From: Apoderus coryli | Lineage: Eukaryota > Arthropoda > Insecta > Coleoptera > Attelabidae | Reading direction: 5' to 3' | DNA length: 64,000 nt | NCBI GenBank assembly: GCA_911728435.2 | Contig: OU452216.1 | Span: 8,010,342-8,074,341, forward strand | Part shown: piece by piece, positions 1 to 13,059 of the stretch | How the letters are laid out: each line of letters begins with the position of its first letter | How positions within the stretch are numbered: the first letter of the stretch is position 1 | The notes under the pieces: model-generated | Seen by the model: only the letters and a program-made list of their open reading frames with translations | What the model was told of the DNA's origin: nothing | The model's database searches: none | Program-made: the position numbers and the translations under genes

Positions 1-997
1 TCATTGAAATATCTCAATTGGTTATAAAGATATTAATAAAATTCGAATTTCTGTCTTAAATTTCAACACCCTGTAACTTTGTAACGAAGCATTTTTGGCA
101 CATAGTTTATTAACCAAACTCACATTATTTGTCGATTATCTATCGATTCTAAAATTTATGCAGGTAAAAGTTGGACCACGCTGTATAGTAACGCTTAATA
201 TGGTTTATCAAGAATAAAAAATGAAAAAAAATGTTTTACAAACAACAATAATTACGAATGGGCAACAAATTACCAGTAGTAATACCCCTAGGGTCTTGAT
301 AATACCGAGATAATTTTGTCATAGAGAATGCCGAAAGCGTGATTAACAAGATGTCCATATTTGACGCTCAAAAAACCATTATTATGTTTGGTATGGGTTC
401 AAAAATCATCGCTGGCTCTCGCATTATCAGTATATACCGCCAAAGTTTCTTAATTCTTCGCGATAGTAATCAAAATTGTTTTCCACATGAAATTTTCAAC
501 CGCACAAAATCGACAATAAAAACTATGTATACTCGCATATTTAAACATTTTTTTATGATCCGTAACACATGGAAGTCATTTCCTTTTGCTTCTAATTTTA
601 TTCTATTTTGCTTCGATGGCAACCTTGAGTTGTATAATTTTTGTTTCTGGGTACATTTTGTTTGGTATTGTTTTGTATTTGTTTCGGTAGATCTCTTCTA
701 TTGTTTTTATGTACTAAACTACTTATTCCACTTAGTATGTGAAATAAAACAAAAATATTCATTATACAATTGGAAGACAATGATACGAGGGTCAAGTTGA
801 AAGTATTCTTTATTCATTTCAAACAGTTTTATTTTTAAAATCGCCAAATTTCAAAATTCATTAGCTATTTTATTCGCGTTTATTGTTACTTTACGTAGAG
901 GTTGTAAAAAAATTACCATACTAGTCCCTAGCAAAATAAATCCCAGCCCAACCCTACTAGACCAATACCCATTTGGCAGTATCCCTTAGACTACTAC
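1..997. other. AT-rich intergenic DNA, no gene seen
   Basis: No conserved coding sequence, RNA gene or clear repeat is visible. The open frames here (for example 339-800) have low-complexity composition, no recognisable domain and no supported splice sites, so they are not annotated. Confidence 0.5.
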
Positions 998-1722
998 TTG
1001 TATATATGTATATGGCTTTTTGTTATTGAAACTAACCTGAATAACCCCGATAACATAAATAATCATTTTGTTAACCTTTCACATGTCCCTTATGACCAGG
1101 ATCTCTTTGATTTTTATGCTAATAATCGCAGACACAATGCTGGCAGCTTTAAGTTTGAATTGGTTGCCTTGGATCAGGTAGAAATTGCTCTTTCTAGAAT
1201 CAGAACCAATGCTGTTGGTAGCGATCGTATATCTGTAGAAATGTTAAAGAGAGCATGTCCTTTCTTATTGCCGATTTTGACTAAGTTGGTTAATTCATGT
1301 ATTGAATCGTGTGTATTTCCTGATGGATGGAAACTTGCTCATGTAATTCCAGTTCCTAAAAAACCTGGCCCAAAAGCGGTGGGGGATTTGCGACCAATTA
1401 GTATTCTGCCTGCCATCTCCAAGATCGTCGAGCGTATCTTATTTGACCAGATAAAAGGGTATGTTGAAAATCATTGTCTTCTGCCTAGTACTCAGTCCGG
1501 TTTTCGATCTAACTATAGCTATTGTACGGCCTTGCTTAAGATAATGGATGATATTTTTAGGGCGGTGGATAGTGGACGATTGGCGGCTTTGGTGCTTCTG
1601 GATTATTCGAAGGCATTCGATCGCTTTATAATTAAAGTAGGTTAAGCTAGGAGGCATAATGCCTCAACTTCGCCTGTTGTAAATTTTTTAATTTGCAATA
1701 AAGACATTATTATTATTGATTG
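998..1722 (+). mobile_element. Internally deleted LINE: N-terminal half of reverse transcriptase joined to a 3' tail
   Basis: The frame at 998-1645 encodes the front half of a non-LTR retrotransposon reverse transcriptase. It shows the LRPISILPAISKIVERI block, SGFRSNYS, and LLDYSKAFD, which is motif A with its catalytic Asp. In intact elements about 400 more residues follow, including the FADD box. Here the frame runs directly into a short non-coding stretch and stops at 1645, followed by AATAAAGACATTATTATTATT at about 1697. This 3' end, with its trinucleotide repeat tail, is typical of Jockey/I-group insect LINEs. The upstream end is ragged and the endonuclease region is missing. What is seen is a dead copy with both a 5' truncation and an internal deletion. 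The clade is an inference. Confidence 0.85.
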
Positions 1723-2742
1723 AAAATAAAATTACATAAAACAAATTAATGAATATTCATTTGACGGTTATATTTTTGGAACAAACCACAACCCAAAAAC
1801 ATAATTATTTAAAACTTTAGTATAGCAATTGTTATTGCATGTCGTAACTTTTGACAACAACTCCAGATCTTCCAAATAATAATAATAATAATGTACAGAT
1901 TCATATTACAATTTGGCATAGATTCAAAAATCGCCAGCTGAGATTCGTTGAAAGCTGTATTTTTTTTTCATTTTAGATGAACATATAACAATATTTCAAA
2001 ATTTATAGACCAAAAACACAAAGGCGTAACATTTTTTTTTACCGTTTTTTAAAATCAAGTTTCACAACTTACTATTTATTTTTTTCAGTGTACCTACATC
2101 TTGCGTTATCAAACTAAAATTTTATCGTACATAGAATTTGTTGTTTAACTTATTATCAAACTATATCAACAGTTCTAAGCAAACATACAACGTTTAAACA
2201 CAAAATATTGGTACTCTTGTTATAAATGGAAATTAACCGAAAATACCGCAAAACATATTTCGCAATATCCTGCTTAAATAAAATTAATGATACATTTTGT
2301 AGGATAAATTCCTACAGATATAAATATTGTAATAAAATAGATTTATATTTTCATGAAATATTTTAGTTAGATATTATTTTTTATTATACAGGGCACTTCG
2401 CAATAATCTATGCCAAAACAAAATCACGTAAGGTCCAAACTTTCTAATATTTTTTTGTTTAAATGAAAATATCTTAAAAACTAATAGCTTTAGGTATAAG
2501 AAAGGCTATATAAAAATAAAAGCTTATCAATTTTCCTTTCAGTTTTTGATATTATATACAGGGTGTCTCATTTGAAAAATTCGAGTAAAACGCAAATTTG
2601 AGTTTGCACTCACCCTGTATACAGGTTTTGCATTATATACTAACAATTATCATTTTCTAAAAGTTGATAACTATCAAAAAGCTATGCCCGTAAAAAGCAG
2701 ACTTTAAATTATTTCAGTTCCAGTACAGCAGCCTTAGAATTC
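1723..2742. other. Intergenic AT-rich DNA with ACCCTGTATA motifs
   Basis: No gene is seen. Copies of the motif ACCCTGTATA, or its complement TATACAGGGT, lie near 2390, 2557 and 2610. The same short motif recurs through the window and is commonly found in dispersed insect repeats. Confidence 0.4.
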
Positions 2743-3905
2743 GCCATGTTTTGCATATAATACTAGTGGTGACTTTTGAACCACTCTGTATAATTTTCTA
2801 AAATTTTAGTATGATTAATGTCATTTTCAAAAAAAAAAAAAGTTCCCAACATATTTTGTTGATTTAAAAAAAAAAAAAATTTTCAAAAAAAAATTAAAAA
2901 AAAAAAAAATTTTCAAAAAAGATTTTTCAAAAAAAAAATTTTCAAAAAAAAAAAAAGTTTTGAAAAAAAAAAATTTTGAAACAAAAAAATTTTCAAACAA
3001 AAAAATTTTAAAAAAAAATTGCAAAAAAAATTTTCAAAAAAAAAATGTTGAAAAAAAAACATTTTCAAAAAAATTTTAAAGAAAAAACATTTCCAAAAAA
3101 AAAATTTCAAAAAAATTTTTAAAAAAAAAAATTTTTCCAAAAAAAAATTTTCAAAAAATTAACGATTCCAAAGTCGCCATGTTTTGCATATAATACTAGT
3201 GGTAACTTTTGAACCACTTTGTATAATTTTTTTCTAAAATTGTAGTATGATTAATGTCAAGTCTAAACCAATGAAACTGTGGAATAATAAATAGGGCTTT
3301 CCATTTAAAAAAACGTAAGTTTGGTTCACCCTGATGAGATGAGCCACCCTGTACAAATAACAATAATTTTAAAATACGTACTTTATGACTGCCTACACAC
3401 TGGCTGCTTAGTTTTGCGTGAAATTTTTGGACTTTGAGGTAATATCGAATTTAGACGCACTAATAACTCACCCTGTATACACCAAACAGCTTGTGTACCA
3501 GTAATTTTCAAACGAAAAAAAATTTTCAAAAAAGATTGAAAAAAAAAAAAAATTGCAAAAAAAATTTAAAAAAAAAAATTAAAAAAAAAAAATTTTGCAA
3601 AAAAAATTTTCAAAAAAAAAAAATTTAAAAAAAAAAAAATTTTAAAAAAAAATTTTTCAAAAAAAAATTTTGCAAAAAAAAATTTTCAAAAAAAAAAAAT
3701 TTAAAAAAAAAATATAAAAAAAAAATATTTCAAAAAAAATTTTTCAAAAAATTAACGATTCCCAAATCATTGCTTGTACTTTATCACTGGCTGCGTAGTT
3801 TTGCGTGAAATTTTTGGTCTTTGAGGTACTATCGAACTTAGACGCACTAATAACTCACCCTGTATACACCAAACAGCTTGTGTACCAGTAATTTTCAAAC
3901 GTCCT
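2743..3905. repeat. Two A-rich low-complexity blocks, each flanked by long direct repeats
   Basis: Two blocks (about 2827-3160 and 3516-3752) are irregular runs of A8-A12 separated by TTTTC or TTTTG. Both end in the same AAAAAATTAACGATTCC. Block 1 is bounded by an 85-bp direct repeat (2743-2823 and 3173-3258, containing CATATAATACTAGTGGT). Block 2 is bounded by a direct repeat of about 125 bp (about 3380-3515 and 3779-3905, containing TTTTGCGTGAAATTTTTGG). AAGTTCCCAACATATTTTG at 2840 recurs at about 3962, outside both blocks. Long Lys/Phe-rich frames here are artefacts of the base composition. Confidence 0.8.
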
Positions 3906-5636
3906 TGGTACACAAATATTTGTTTCTAACGTTAGCAAACAAATCATGTTCTCTTTGAAAGGAGTTCCCAACATATTTTGTTGATGGATTACCATATAAT
4001 TAATATTCGAGAAGACCTCGATCGACTTTCAAGATGAGCATAATGATCATCTCTTGCATCTTATTATAATACTTAATTATTATTAATAATTCTTTGTTAT
4101 TTTTTGCGTTTATCTTTAAAAAAAATGACTGTGTACCTAATTTGCATAAAATAATCTTATTAGAGATTCAATAAGACGATGCTGCTAAATAAATTACATG
4201 CGTTTTTAGTACACATTGTAAGAAATATCTACCTAGTTAACAGATGGGTGCTATGTGTTTATAACACGTGTGATATTTGTGTTAATATACAACAATTATT
4301 ATTGTTATTGTCTATTTTACAAAAAACGAAATAAATTGTAGGTACGTCCAATAAAATTATTTAATACCTACTGTAGTTACATTTAACAAGTGTGTTTTGA
4401 AAATCAAAATTATGTTTTGTGAGTTCATTCAGTTCGGTTGGGGCACAATTGGCAGAATGCCAAACAGATATTTCTATAAACATCAAACGTAGGTACCTTT
4501 CATAATATACGCACAAAACACATATTGCTAATTTATATGTTTGTATTAAGTAAATGTAGGACGAATTGTTAAACAGAAACCATTATAATATATCGAAAAT
4601 AATGGCATAATATCTAATAAGATACACCGCCCGTTTGATAGTGTTCCGACAAATTATTTATTACCATTTTCAACGTGTATACATTTAAAATTCTAATTTG
4701 TAAATAAATAATGATTGAAAATAGTTCTCCAAAGGGAGTATCTACAGACTGTCTTTGTCACTGCAAAACCATTAAAGTTAGTTTTTCATTCAAATAAAAA
4801 TTACTTTATCTCGAAACCGGTTCATTTTATCGATATCGAACAAGAGTACCATTTCTATAGGAAAATGTTTAAGCTATTTAAAAACTGTTTCAAAATCTCA
4901 ATAGCAAGACGCATTAAAAAAAAAAGGTGGGTTAACAACCTCTGTCAGTACGCCCCTGCGGCATTAATGAAATGATATTGTTTTAAATACGGTTACTGTA
5001 CCAGTCCCTATCCAACGTAAATTATACTAAAATTGCATTAATTTATACGAGGCGGTTCAAAAGTTATCATTACCCTATACTTATACTCTTTACCCTATAC
5101 TTATACCTTTTTTTTTTTACAAACTATCCCAATCCGAGAGATGGGACACTCTGTATATAATCAATTTGAATACCAATCACTTATATCTCGTGTCGAGTGT
5201 GTCAGAATGTAAATAATTACCTACCTAGTCTACTAGAAGTATAATTTAATTTATACATAGTTTAATCAAACAACAATAGATGTGACTTTTTACCACATAA
5301 ACTGCAACACCTAGCCATTGTTTCCCTCTGACTTCACGCGCTTAATTTATTTATTGTTTCTTATTCATTATTTTTTTCCTAGTCTTTTCTCTTGAGCAGA
5401 GCATGAAAAGTAAAAGTAAATTGTATGTGTGTGGTAAAATATTTCATGCAATAGTCGAATCTAATATTAAAATTATTACTTACTGCAGTTGGTATACCTG
5501 ACATTGACCATAATGGCAAATCCTCGTAGAAACAATTTTAAAAGGCCCGAGGCTACATTCGATAAATACCGTTGAAGTATAAAGTATTTTTTATCGCTAT
5601 CATCTAAATAGAATGATAATTACACTTTAAAATACA
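3906..5636. other. Intergenic AT-rich DNA, no gene seen
   Basis: There is no coding, RNA or repeat structure beyond two isolated copies of CCCTATACTTATAC near 5072 and 5094. These match the core of the arrays further right. An open frame at 4715-4975 has no recognisable domain. Confidence 0.4.
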
Positions 5637-6890
5637 GTTTAATATAACTTAGTCCGTCCCTGGTAAATTGAAAAAGCTAATTACATTATTTTACGAGATC
5701 TTCAATAGTGTCCATCGTATTATCAATTTTTTATTGTCTTCTACAAAGATTTCCGGGATACCCTATACTTATACTTACGATATATGTATAGGGTAAGAAG
5801 CTAATTTAGATTTAAGCACATTATTTTACGAGATCCTCACTAGTGTCCATCATATTATCAATTTTTTATTGTCTTCTACAAAGATTTCCGGGATACCCTA
5901 TACTTATACTTACGATATATGTATAGGGTAAGAAGCTAATTTAGATTTAAGCACATTATTTTACGAGATCCTTCCTAGTATCTATCATATTTTCAATTTT
6001 TTATTGTCTTCTACAAAGATTTCCGGGATACCCTATACTTATACTTACGATATATGTATAGGGTAAGAAGCTAATTTAGATTTAAGCACATTATTTTACG
6101 AGATCCTTCCTAGTATCCATCATATTTTCAATTTTTTATTGTCTTCTACAAAGATTTCCGGGATACCCTATACTTATACTTACGATATATGTATAGGGTA
6201 AGAAGCTAATTTAGATTTAAGCACATTATTTTACGAGATCCTGCCTAGTATCCATCATATTATCAATTTTTTATTGTCTTCTACAAAGATTTCCGGGATA
6301 CCCTATACTTTTACTTACGATATATGTATAGGGTAAGAAGCTAATTTAGATTTAAGCACATTATTTTACGAGATCCTTCCTAGTATCCATCATATTTTCA
6401 ATTTTTTATTGTCTTCTACAAAGATTTCCGGGATACCCTATACTTATACTTACGATATATGTATAGGGTAAGAAGCTAATTTAGATTTAAGCACATTTTA
6501 CGAGATCCTCCCTAGTAAGTATCCATCATATTATCAATTTTTTATTGTCTTCTACAAAGATTTCCGGGATACCCTATACTTTTACTTACGATATATGTAT
6601 AGGGTAAGAAGCTAATTTAGATTTAAGCACATTATTTTACGAGATCCTTCCTAGTATCCATCATATTTTCAATTTTTTATTGTCTTCTACAAAGATTTCC
6701 GGGATACCCTATACTTATACTTACGATATATGTATAGGGTAAGAAGCTAATTTAGATTTAAGCACGTTATTTTACGAGATCCTCACTAGTGTCCATCATA
6801 TTATCAATTTTTTATTGTCTTCTACAAAGATTGCCGGGATACCCTATACTTATACTTACGGTATATGTATGGGGTAAGAAGCTATTTGTA
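5637..6890. repeat. Tandem array, nine units of 135 bp
   Basis: Units beginning TTATTTTACGAGATC start at 5686, 5821, 5956, 6091, 6226, 6361, about 6494, 6632 and 6767. The period is exactly 135 bp except for one short deletion. Each unit carries a dyad in which ACCCTATAC and GTATAGGGT enclose a short AT stretch. It also carries TTTTTTATTGTCTTCTAC upstream of the dyad. A leader, AATATAACTTAGTCCGTC, precedes the array at about 5640 and recurs before the next array. The leader, repeat block and tail layout resembles non-autonomous Helitron-type elements, but I see no diagnostic Helitron end. Confidence 0.92.
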
Positions 6891-7775
6891 CAAAATTACA
6901 TTAATAGAGTAAATCCATAACACGTCTGCTGCTATACAACGGCCACCCACGATTTGTTTGTTCAATTTGAAAAAACACTATAAAATTGTTGTTATTTTTC
7001 ATTGTAAAACGCAACAATCTATTAATTATTATTAGTATTGGAACAAGAGACAGGCGCGCATTGCTGTACATTATTATATTAGCCTTTTAAGTTATCTAGG
7101 TCTAGGTTCAATTGTTTTATCTTTATTCGTTCACTTAATTGATATTCGCCTCGTATTCACACTGCATAATGCGGTGCATTTGTACCTATAACAATGATAA
7201 TCAGTATCTATTTAAATTGCATTTAGTTGAAATGATGAACAGTTTGTTTATTTATCACTTGTCACCTGTCTGTCATTTTTGAGAGATGACAAGTGATAAG
7301 TTGCAAAATAGCGGGAAATTCAAAATTAATTATGCCTCTTCTAAATTTTTCCACAACTTTTAACAATCGTTTGTTCACTGGTATATTATAAATAATACAA
7401 TGCGTTTTGGCAGACTGCCTGTCGTCGTGTCTATAATTATTTTTTCACTTTCCGCAACACTATTACAATATTCTCATTAAGTCTGTGACGCATGTGGTAT
7501 TTGATATCTCATATAACATACCTACCTACAAGTTGCATATCAAAATATTTGTAATATGTAGGTACCTATGACATAATGAATCTCGACAGTACCTACCTAA
7601 TAATTATTAATGTTAATATGCTGAATAATTTCTTCTACAACAACACATACTAAGAATTTTATATTAATCATTTTCTCAATTTTACTATGGCTAGTATTTT
7701 TATTATAAATAACCACAATTGTAATTTGTATTGTTTATTTTTAGGTATTACAGATTTCATATGTTTCGCCGTTCA
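6891..7775. other. Intergenic DNA between the two related arrays
   Basis: No gene is recognised. A short inverted pair around GACAAGTGATAA / TTATCACTTGTC lies near 7252-7300. Confidence 0.4.
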
Positions 7776-9105
7776 TTCAATATAACTTAGTCCGTCTCTG
7801 GTCCATCATATTATCGATTTTTTTTATTGTCTTTTACAAAGATATTGACGAAAAACACAATTTCCAGAATACCCTATACTTATACTTACAGCATATATGT
7901 ATAGGGTATTTGCTAAAAACGTACATTTACCATTATTCTTTATCCCAAAGGCTTTTTTACTTTATTTATTAATATCTAACACACTTAGTTATTCCATAAT
8001 CACTATTAATAAGATTCGTTTTGCATTTTGTTATTGTCTTATACAAAGATATTGACGAAAAACTTGATTTCCCACATTTTCCAGAATACCCTATACTTAT
8101 ACTTACCGCATATATGTATAGGATATTTGGTAAAAATGTACGTTTAGCATTGTTATTTATCCCAAAGGCTTTTTTACTTTATTTATTAATATCTGACATA
8201 CTTAGTTCATAATCACTATTAATAAGATTCGCTTTGCATTTTTTTATTGTCTTATACAAAGATATTGACGAAAAACTTGATTTCCCACATTTTCCAGATT
8301 AGCCTATACTTATACTTACAGCATATATGTATAGGGTATTTGCTAAAAACGTACATTTATCATTGTTATGCATCCCAAAGCCTTTTTTACTTTATTTATT
8401 AATATCTGACACACTTAGTACATAATCACTATTAATAAGATTCGTTTTGCATTTTTTTAATGTCTTATACAAAGATATTGGCGAAAAACTTGATTTCCCA
8501 CATTTTCCAGAATACCCTATACTTATACTTACCGCATATATGTATAGGGTATTTGGTAAAAATGTACATTTATCATTGTTATTTATCCCAAAGGCTTTTT
8601 TACTTTATTTATTAATATCTAACACACTTAGTTATTCCATAATCACTATTAATAAGATTCGTTTTGCATTTTTTTATTGTCTTATACAAAGATATTGATG
8701 AAAATCTTGATTTCCCACATTTTCCAGAATACCCTATACTTATACTTACAGCATATATGTATAGGGTATTTGCAAAAAACGTATATTTATCGTTGTTATT
8801 CATCCCAAAGCCTTTTTTACTTTATTTATTAATATCTGACACATTTAGTTAGTCCATAATCACTATTAATAAGATTCGTTTTGCATTTTTTTATTGTCTT
8901 ATACAAAGATATTGACGAAAAACTTGATTTCCCACATTTTCCAGATTACCCTATACTTATACTTACTGCATATATTTATGTATAGGGTATTTGCTAAAAA
9001 CGTACATTTATCATTGTTATTTATCCCAAAGGCTTTTTTACTTTATTTATTAATATCTGACACACTTAGTTTTGCATTTTTCCACAATATTAAAGAAAAA
9101 TAGTA
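7776..9105. repeat. Tandem array, six units of 207-217 bp, sharing a core with the 135-bp array
   Basis: The landmark ACAAAGATATTGACG occurs at 7836, 8043, 8256, 8469, 8686 and 8903, so the period is 207-217 bp. Each unit contains TTTATTGTCTTATACAAAGA and the dyad ACCCTATAC...GTATAGGGT, as in the 135-bp array, plus an extra 80 bp or so ending TTAATATCTGACACACTTAG. The leader AATATAACTTAGTCCGTC precedes it at about 7780. Short open frames in phase with each unit (for example 8447-8698 and 8664-8852) are by-products of the repeat and not genes. Confidence 0.92.
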
Positions 9106-9498
9106 ATAACATGAACCATTCATCATAGGTGCGTACGTAATTAATGATTTGATACGCGGCAGTTATTGTGTATGTAATTTTCATCAATGACATCAAAACT
9201 TATAATAGTTTTTCCAATTTTGTTATGCAAATTATACCTCAACCTCATGATTAATTGCTAATTTATTACTAGATATACTACAACTGAGAGATTATTAGTA
9301 ATCGGTAATAATTGTTTACTTTGATGGTTGATTTGATATTGTTTACTTGTTCTGTTATGTATAATTCGTTAAGAACTCGAATAGTTCGATGAATTTACTC
9401 ATATTACAATAGATAAATCTTCTATGAATCTGTGATGACTAAAATTATAATAATTGCGTTATAAATCCTGAATGTTAAGCACAGGGTATAGCTATCTC
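9106..9498. other. Intergenic spacer, nothing recognised
   Basis: AT-rich sequence without a domain, RNA gene or repeat that I can identify. Confidence 0.4.
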
Positions 9499-10310
9499 CG
9501 CCCAACTAGCAATTCGACATTCTTAAAGAACTAATATATTTTATAATTATTTTATTGCCGCTTAGTAAAAACTTTTTTGTTTTTTAAAGGTTCGTTTGGT
9601 GATAAAATTGCTGTGTTTAACTTTTCTGTGAGAAAAACTGTTTTAAGAACGTTTTTACAGCAAAATAATAAAATAGTTATAAAATATGATATCGTAACAG
9701 TTTTATAAACGTTTATAAAATATTTTTTATAGGACGAATTTGTTCCGAATGATAATTGGTTTTAAAAGCATTTTGTAAAAGTACTAGTCTGGATTAACTT
9801 GTTCCTTTAAAAACAATTATAAAATTATTCTGTTAAAGTACGTTTCGTAATAATAAAATAGTTTTTTTATTGTCGTTATTAAGAGCGATTTGTTTGCTGT
9901 AGCAAATTTGTGCGCAAATTAATAATTACAAAATTGTTTTTTAGTTATTTTATTAAAAACAATAAAAAAATAAATATGTTGCCAATGCAAATTTTATAAA
10001 ATTAAAATGCTGTCATAAACATTACCTAGAATTAATATATAACATAGTCTTATTTATTTTCAACTGATATTTATTGTTATATCATACACAGGTATAAAAT
10101 GTCCAAACGAAAAGCAGTTGTGCATTTAATAGAAAATTAATTACAATATTATAAATTATCAAAGGGAAAACATTAGTGACTATAATAAAGAGTAGCAAAC
10201 TGTAATGGAATCTAATCAAATTAATGACAATTTATAAGACATCAAATATTTTGAAGACTGATAAATTCTTAGGAGGAATTATTACTAGATGGTGAGCGGG
10301 TAGCCGAAAT

Positions 10311-10520
10311 AGAGAATTGGTGATCAATATCATGCTTCAAGCACAAGTGAGCTAGAAAAAAATGCAAAACTAAGAGAAAACATGCGAACATGGGCAGTAT
10401 CAAATAATGTTCCGCATTTTTCCCAAAACAAGCTTTTTGCTATACTCAATAAACACATGCCAAATTTTCTACCTCAAGATCCTCGAACTCTCTTAAAGAC
10501 ACTCAACAAACCGTTTTAAT
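10311..10520 (+). pseudogene. Transposon-associated protein relic (LRTWAV...PRTLLKT type)
   Basis: One frame reads about 69 codons with the segment LRENMRTWAVSNNV, then NKLFAILNKHMPNFLP, then QDPRTLLKT, before a stop. The pattern of a Trp in a short helix, a leucine-rich helix and DPRTLLKT resembles a domain I know from multicopy transposon-derived proteins of arthropods and cnidarians. I cannot name the family with certainty. A TAG lies in frame directly upstream and there is no plausible start, so the frame is a fragment. It lies inside the 9499-12202 inverted-repeat element and may be the last trace of the element's own protein. Confidence 0.5.
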
Positions 10521-11079
10521 AACGGCAGTTATAAGTTATAACATACATAACATAAACAAAGGGCTCAATTTAGGTTATGTTTAAATTACTCCCGTAAAAG
10601 CTAATAAGAGAGTAACTATAAAAGCATTTTGTTTTATAAGAATCCATCAAAAGCTTTTATAAAACATATGTTAAAGTTTGTTTTGTAAAACTCTGTTTAC
10701 TATTTTATTATTATTCCAATATTGAGACGATGCGACACACGGCGGCGACTCAGACAAGCATCAAAGTATCAAGCACGAATACTTCAAGTAGACAGGACTA
10801 GACTTGATTAATTTCTATACATTTTACCTTATATATTTTTTGCAGCACCTTTTAATTAAATTTTGATTTTTTAGAGCATTTATCTCCAAGCTTGTTTTAG
10901 TTTGTTTTACTATTAATTTATTTTAAATTAACGGCAAACGATTACTAAATACATAAAACTTCAAGAAAAATACTTGTAATTAGCTTCATTATTCATTATC
11001 AAGCTTAGTGAAATATATTTTTTTTACTCCATAACTGGTTTATAAAAAATTCTTCACGTTTACATAAAACATAGGTATC

Positions 11080-11160
11080 TATAGTACGACACAGTTCATA
11101 TACGCTTTTAAATGGGCTATCCATATAAAAGTGTATCATTCTTAACTGTGTCGTACTATA
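11080..11160. repeat. 81-bp near-palindrome with 17-bp perfect arms
   Basis: TATAGTACGACACAGTT (11080-11096) and AACTGTGTCGTACTATA (11144-11160) are exact reverse complements. Pairing continues inward in part (ATACGCTTTTA against TAAAAGTGTAT). This could be a tiny MITE nested in the larger element, or an internal hairpin of it. Confidence 0.8.
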
Positions 11161-12202
11161 CCAACTTATATTTTGGCTAGTATCCATATTATGATAGATA
11201 TAAAAGAATCATATCATTCTTCTGCTATCAAAGGGGTTTCAGGTAATATTAATTTTATATTACATTTTATTTGCACTTAAAATATTATGAGATTTATATT
11301 TTTTTAACGAATACGCCCCTGTATAAAACAATTCTGCAGTTATTTTGTAATAGCTATCTAAAGAGCATACTCGTCTGGGTTGAGATAATTTTGTTTTATA
11401 AGCATCGTATAAGGAAGAAGCCATTTTTGGTTTCTTTAAATTGTTAGCCATGTTGACCAAACTTTTAAAATTAATATTTTTTATAATTTGTAAAATTATC
11501 TTAGCTAATAAGGTATACAGAATCAGTCATTACATAATGAAGGATCTCCCAAAAGATTATATTCAACAATAAGTGACAATAAAAAAAATTTTTTATATAA
11601 TTTATAAAATCTAAATTCATTAATTTACATAATTCGCGAGGCGCATTAAAATTTTAGTAATAATATACAATATATTTAACAGTAAATTTTGTTTCGCAGC
11701 CAAATCTGCTCATGGATGAATTTTATCTGACTTATTTTATTATTCATTATTGGGTAGGTATTATAGCGTTTTATATTATTTTTACCTCCATGATTGTTCA
11801 GATTTTATTAATGTGTACCAACAACAATGTATAATAATTATAAAATAATTTTGTGTAAAAAGGTATTTTAAAAAACGTTTATATCCTTTAACAGTTTTAT
11901 AGTAGTTCTACAAATATGTCGTTTTGTTCTAGTAACAGAGCTATAATAAAACTGTTTTATAACAGTTTTATTTGATTTTTATTAGATATTTATAAACGTT
12001 CTAAAAACTATTGTATAATAGCAACAAGCAACATTTATAGAACCGTTAACGAGTCGATTTGTTTTATAAATCTGCGCCTTTTTCGTGTTTATAAGGCGCG
12101 TAAGAACGTTGTGAAAATGTTTATAAAACAATGGGTGTTTTATAAAATATATTTTATAAACGTTCTTACAGCAATTAAAAAAGTTAAATTGTTAGTTGGG
12201 CG

Positions 12203-13059
12203 TTAATTTTGATCACACAGTATAGTTTAAATTAGCAAATTGGTAGCATTTTTTCTGAATTTTCACATTATGGTGCCATAAATGACGTATGTCAATCCAT
12301 TGTCAAAATTTTGACATAATTATTCAATATAAATTCAAATACATAGATATGCTTTATTGAGGTTATGTTTGGTAGTTTTTGAACAATATGTAGGTATTTT
12401 TCGAAGCTGTGAAGTAAAATATACCTAAGTACCTACGCCACTGTTATGTACCTACATAATTTTAATTAAAAAAAATGTTATGAGGCTATAATTACAATTT
12501 TACGACTGTGAAAAATGTTGTGGGTATATATTTGCATTAGAAATGTGCGACCTCTAAAAAATGTTTGCTAAGTGCAGGAAATTAGGGTTGCCCATAATGT
12601 AAATATAATGATAATGCTGCTAAAAATAATAAAAAAGTACAATGTAAGCTTCCGTTAAAACAAACCAGTTTAACAAATAAAATTTACTTATACAATGGAG
12701 TTATAAATTATGTTACGTAGTTGTTAATAACTTTAAAACTTGAAGGTCATGTACATCATTTTTTTCGGACGCCTATGGTGGATTTTTTTAGTTTTTCAAT
12801 CAGTTGTTTCCTTAAGAAACGATTCGACACTGTTGATCAACAACAAATCGACACAACTGCCAGTTGAAACCAAAATGTCTGACGAAGATTGCGTCAAAAT
12901 TCTTATAGTTTTTGGTTTTATAATCCCATGGATTCGGTTTTAGTGTGTACACTTCAATAAAGGCTCTAAACATACGACTACGACGATGGAAAAACAAATC
13001 GACATGTCGATCGACAATATCGATTGCCACGTACACACTGCCATACCTAATTAGCTGTG
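12203..13059. other. Intergenic DNA, no gene supported
   Basis: There are short open frames on both strands at 12740-13096. They overlap each other antisense, lack domains and are not supported as genes. Confidence 0.35.

Larger units (their letters stand above)
9499..12202. mobile_element. 2.7-kb DNA element with terminal inverted repeats and TTTATAAACGTT subterminal repeats
   Basis: The left end CGCCCAACTAGCAATTCGAC (9499) and the right end, complement CGCCCAACTAACAATTTAAC (12202), form an imperfect 20-bp terminal inverted repeat. Inside each end lie several hundred bases rich in variants of GTTTTATAAACGTT on both strands (about 9600-9870 and 11860-12170). This resembles the subterminal transposase-binding repeats of cut-and-paste elements. 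The middle holds a decayed reading frame (10311-10520) and an 81-bp palindrome (11080-11160). No clear target duplication flanks it and no catalytic domain is visible, so this is an old, non-autonomous or gutted copy. I could not name the superfamily. Confidence 0.7.

Noticed and set aside
2827..3140. Phe/Lys-rich minus-strand reading frames
   Set aside because: They are the direct translation of A-rich low-complexity DNA, with no domain, and are bounded by repeats.
5637..6890. CRISPR-like array
   Set aside because: The repeats are 135-bp units in direct tandem without unique spacers, in eukaryotic DNA. This is a satellite.
8021..9103. Series of similar short proteins with a conserved PHFPEYPILILTAYMYRVF segment
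   Set aside because: Each lies in the same phase of the 207-217-bp tandem unit. Units with stops in this frame show that it is not under coding constraint.
11005..11460. Two minus-strand frames inside the inverted-repeat element
   Set aside because: No recognisable domain, one frame includes the 81-bp palindrome, and there is no support beyond openness.
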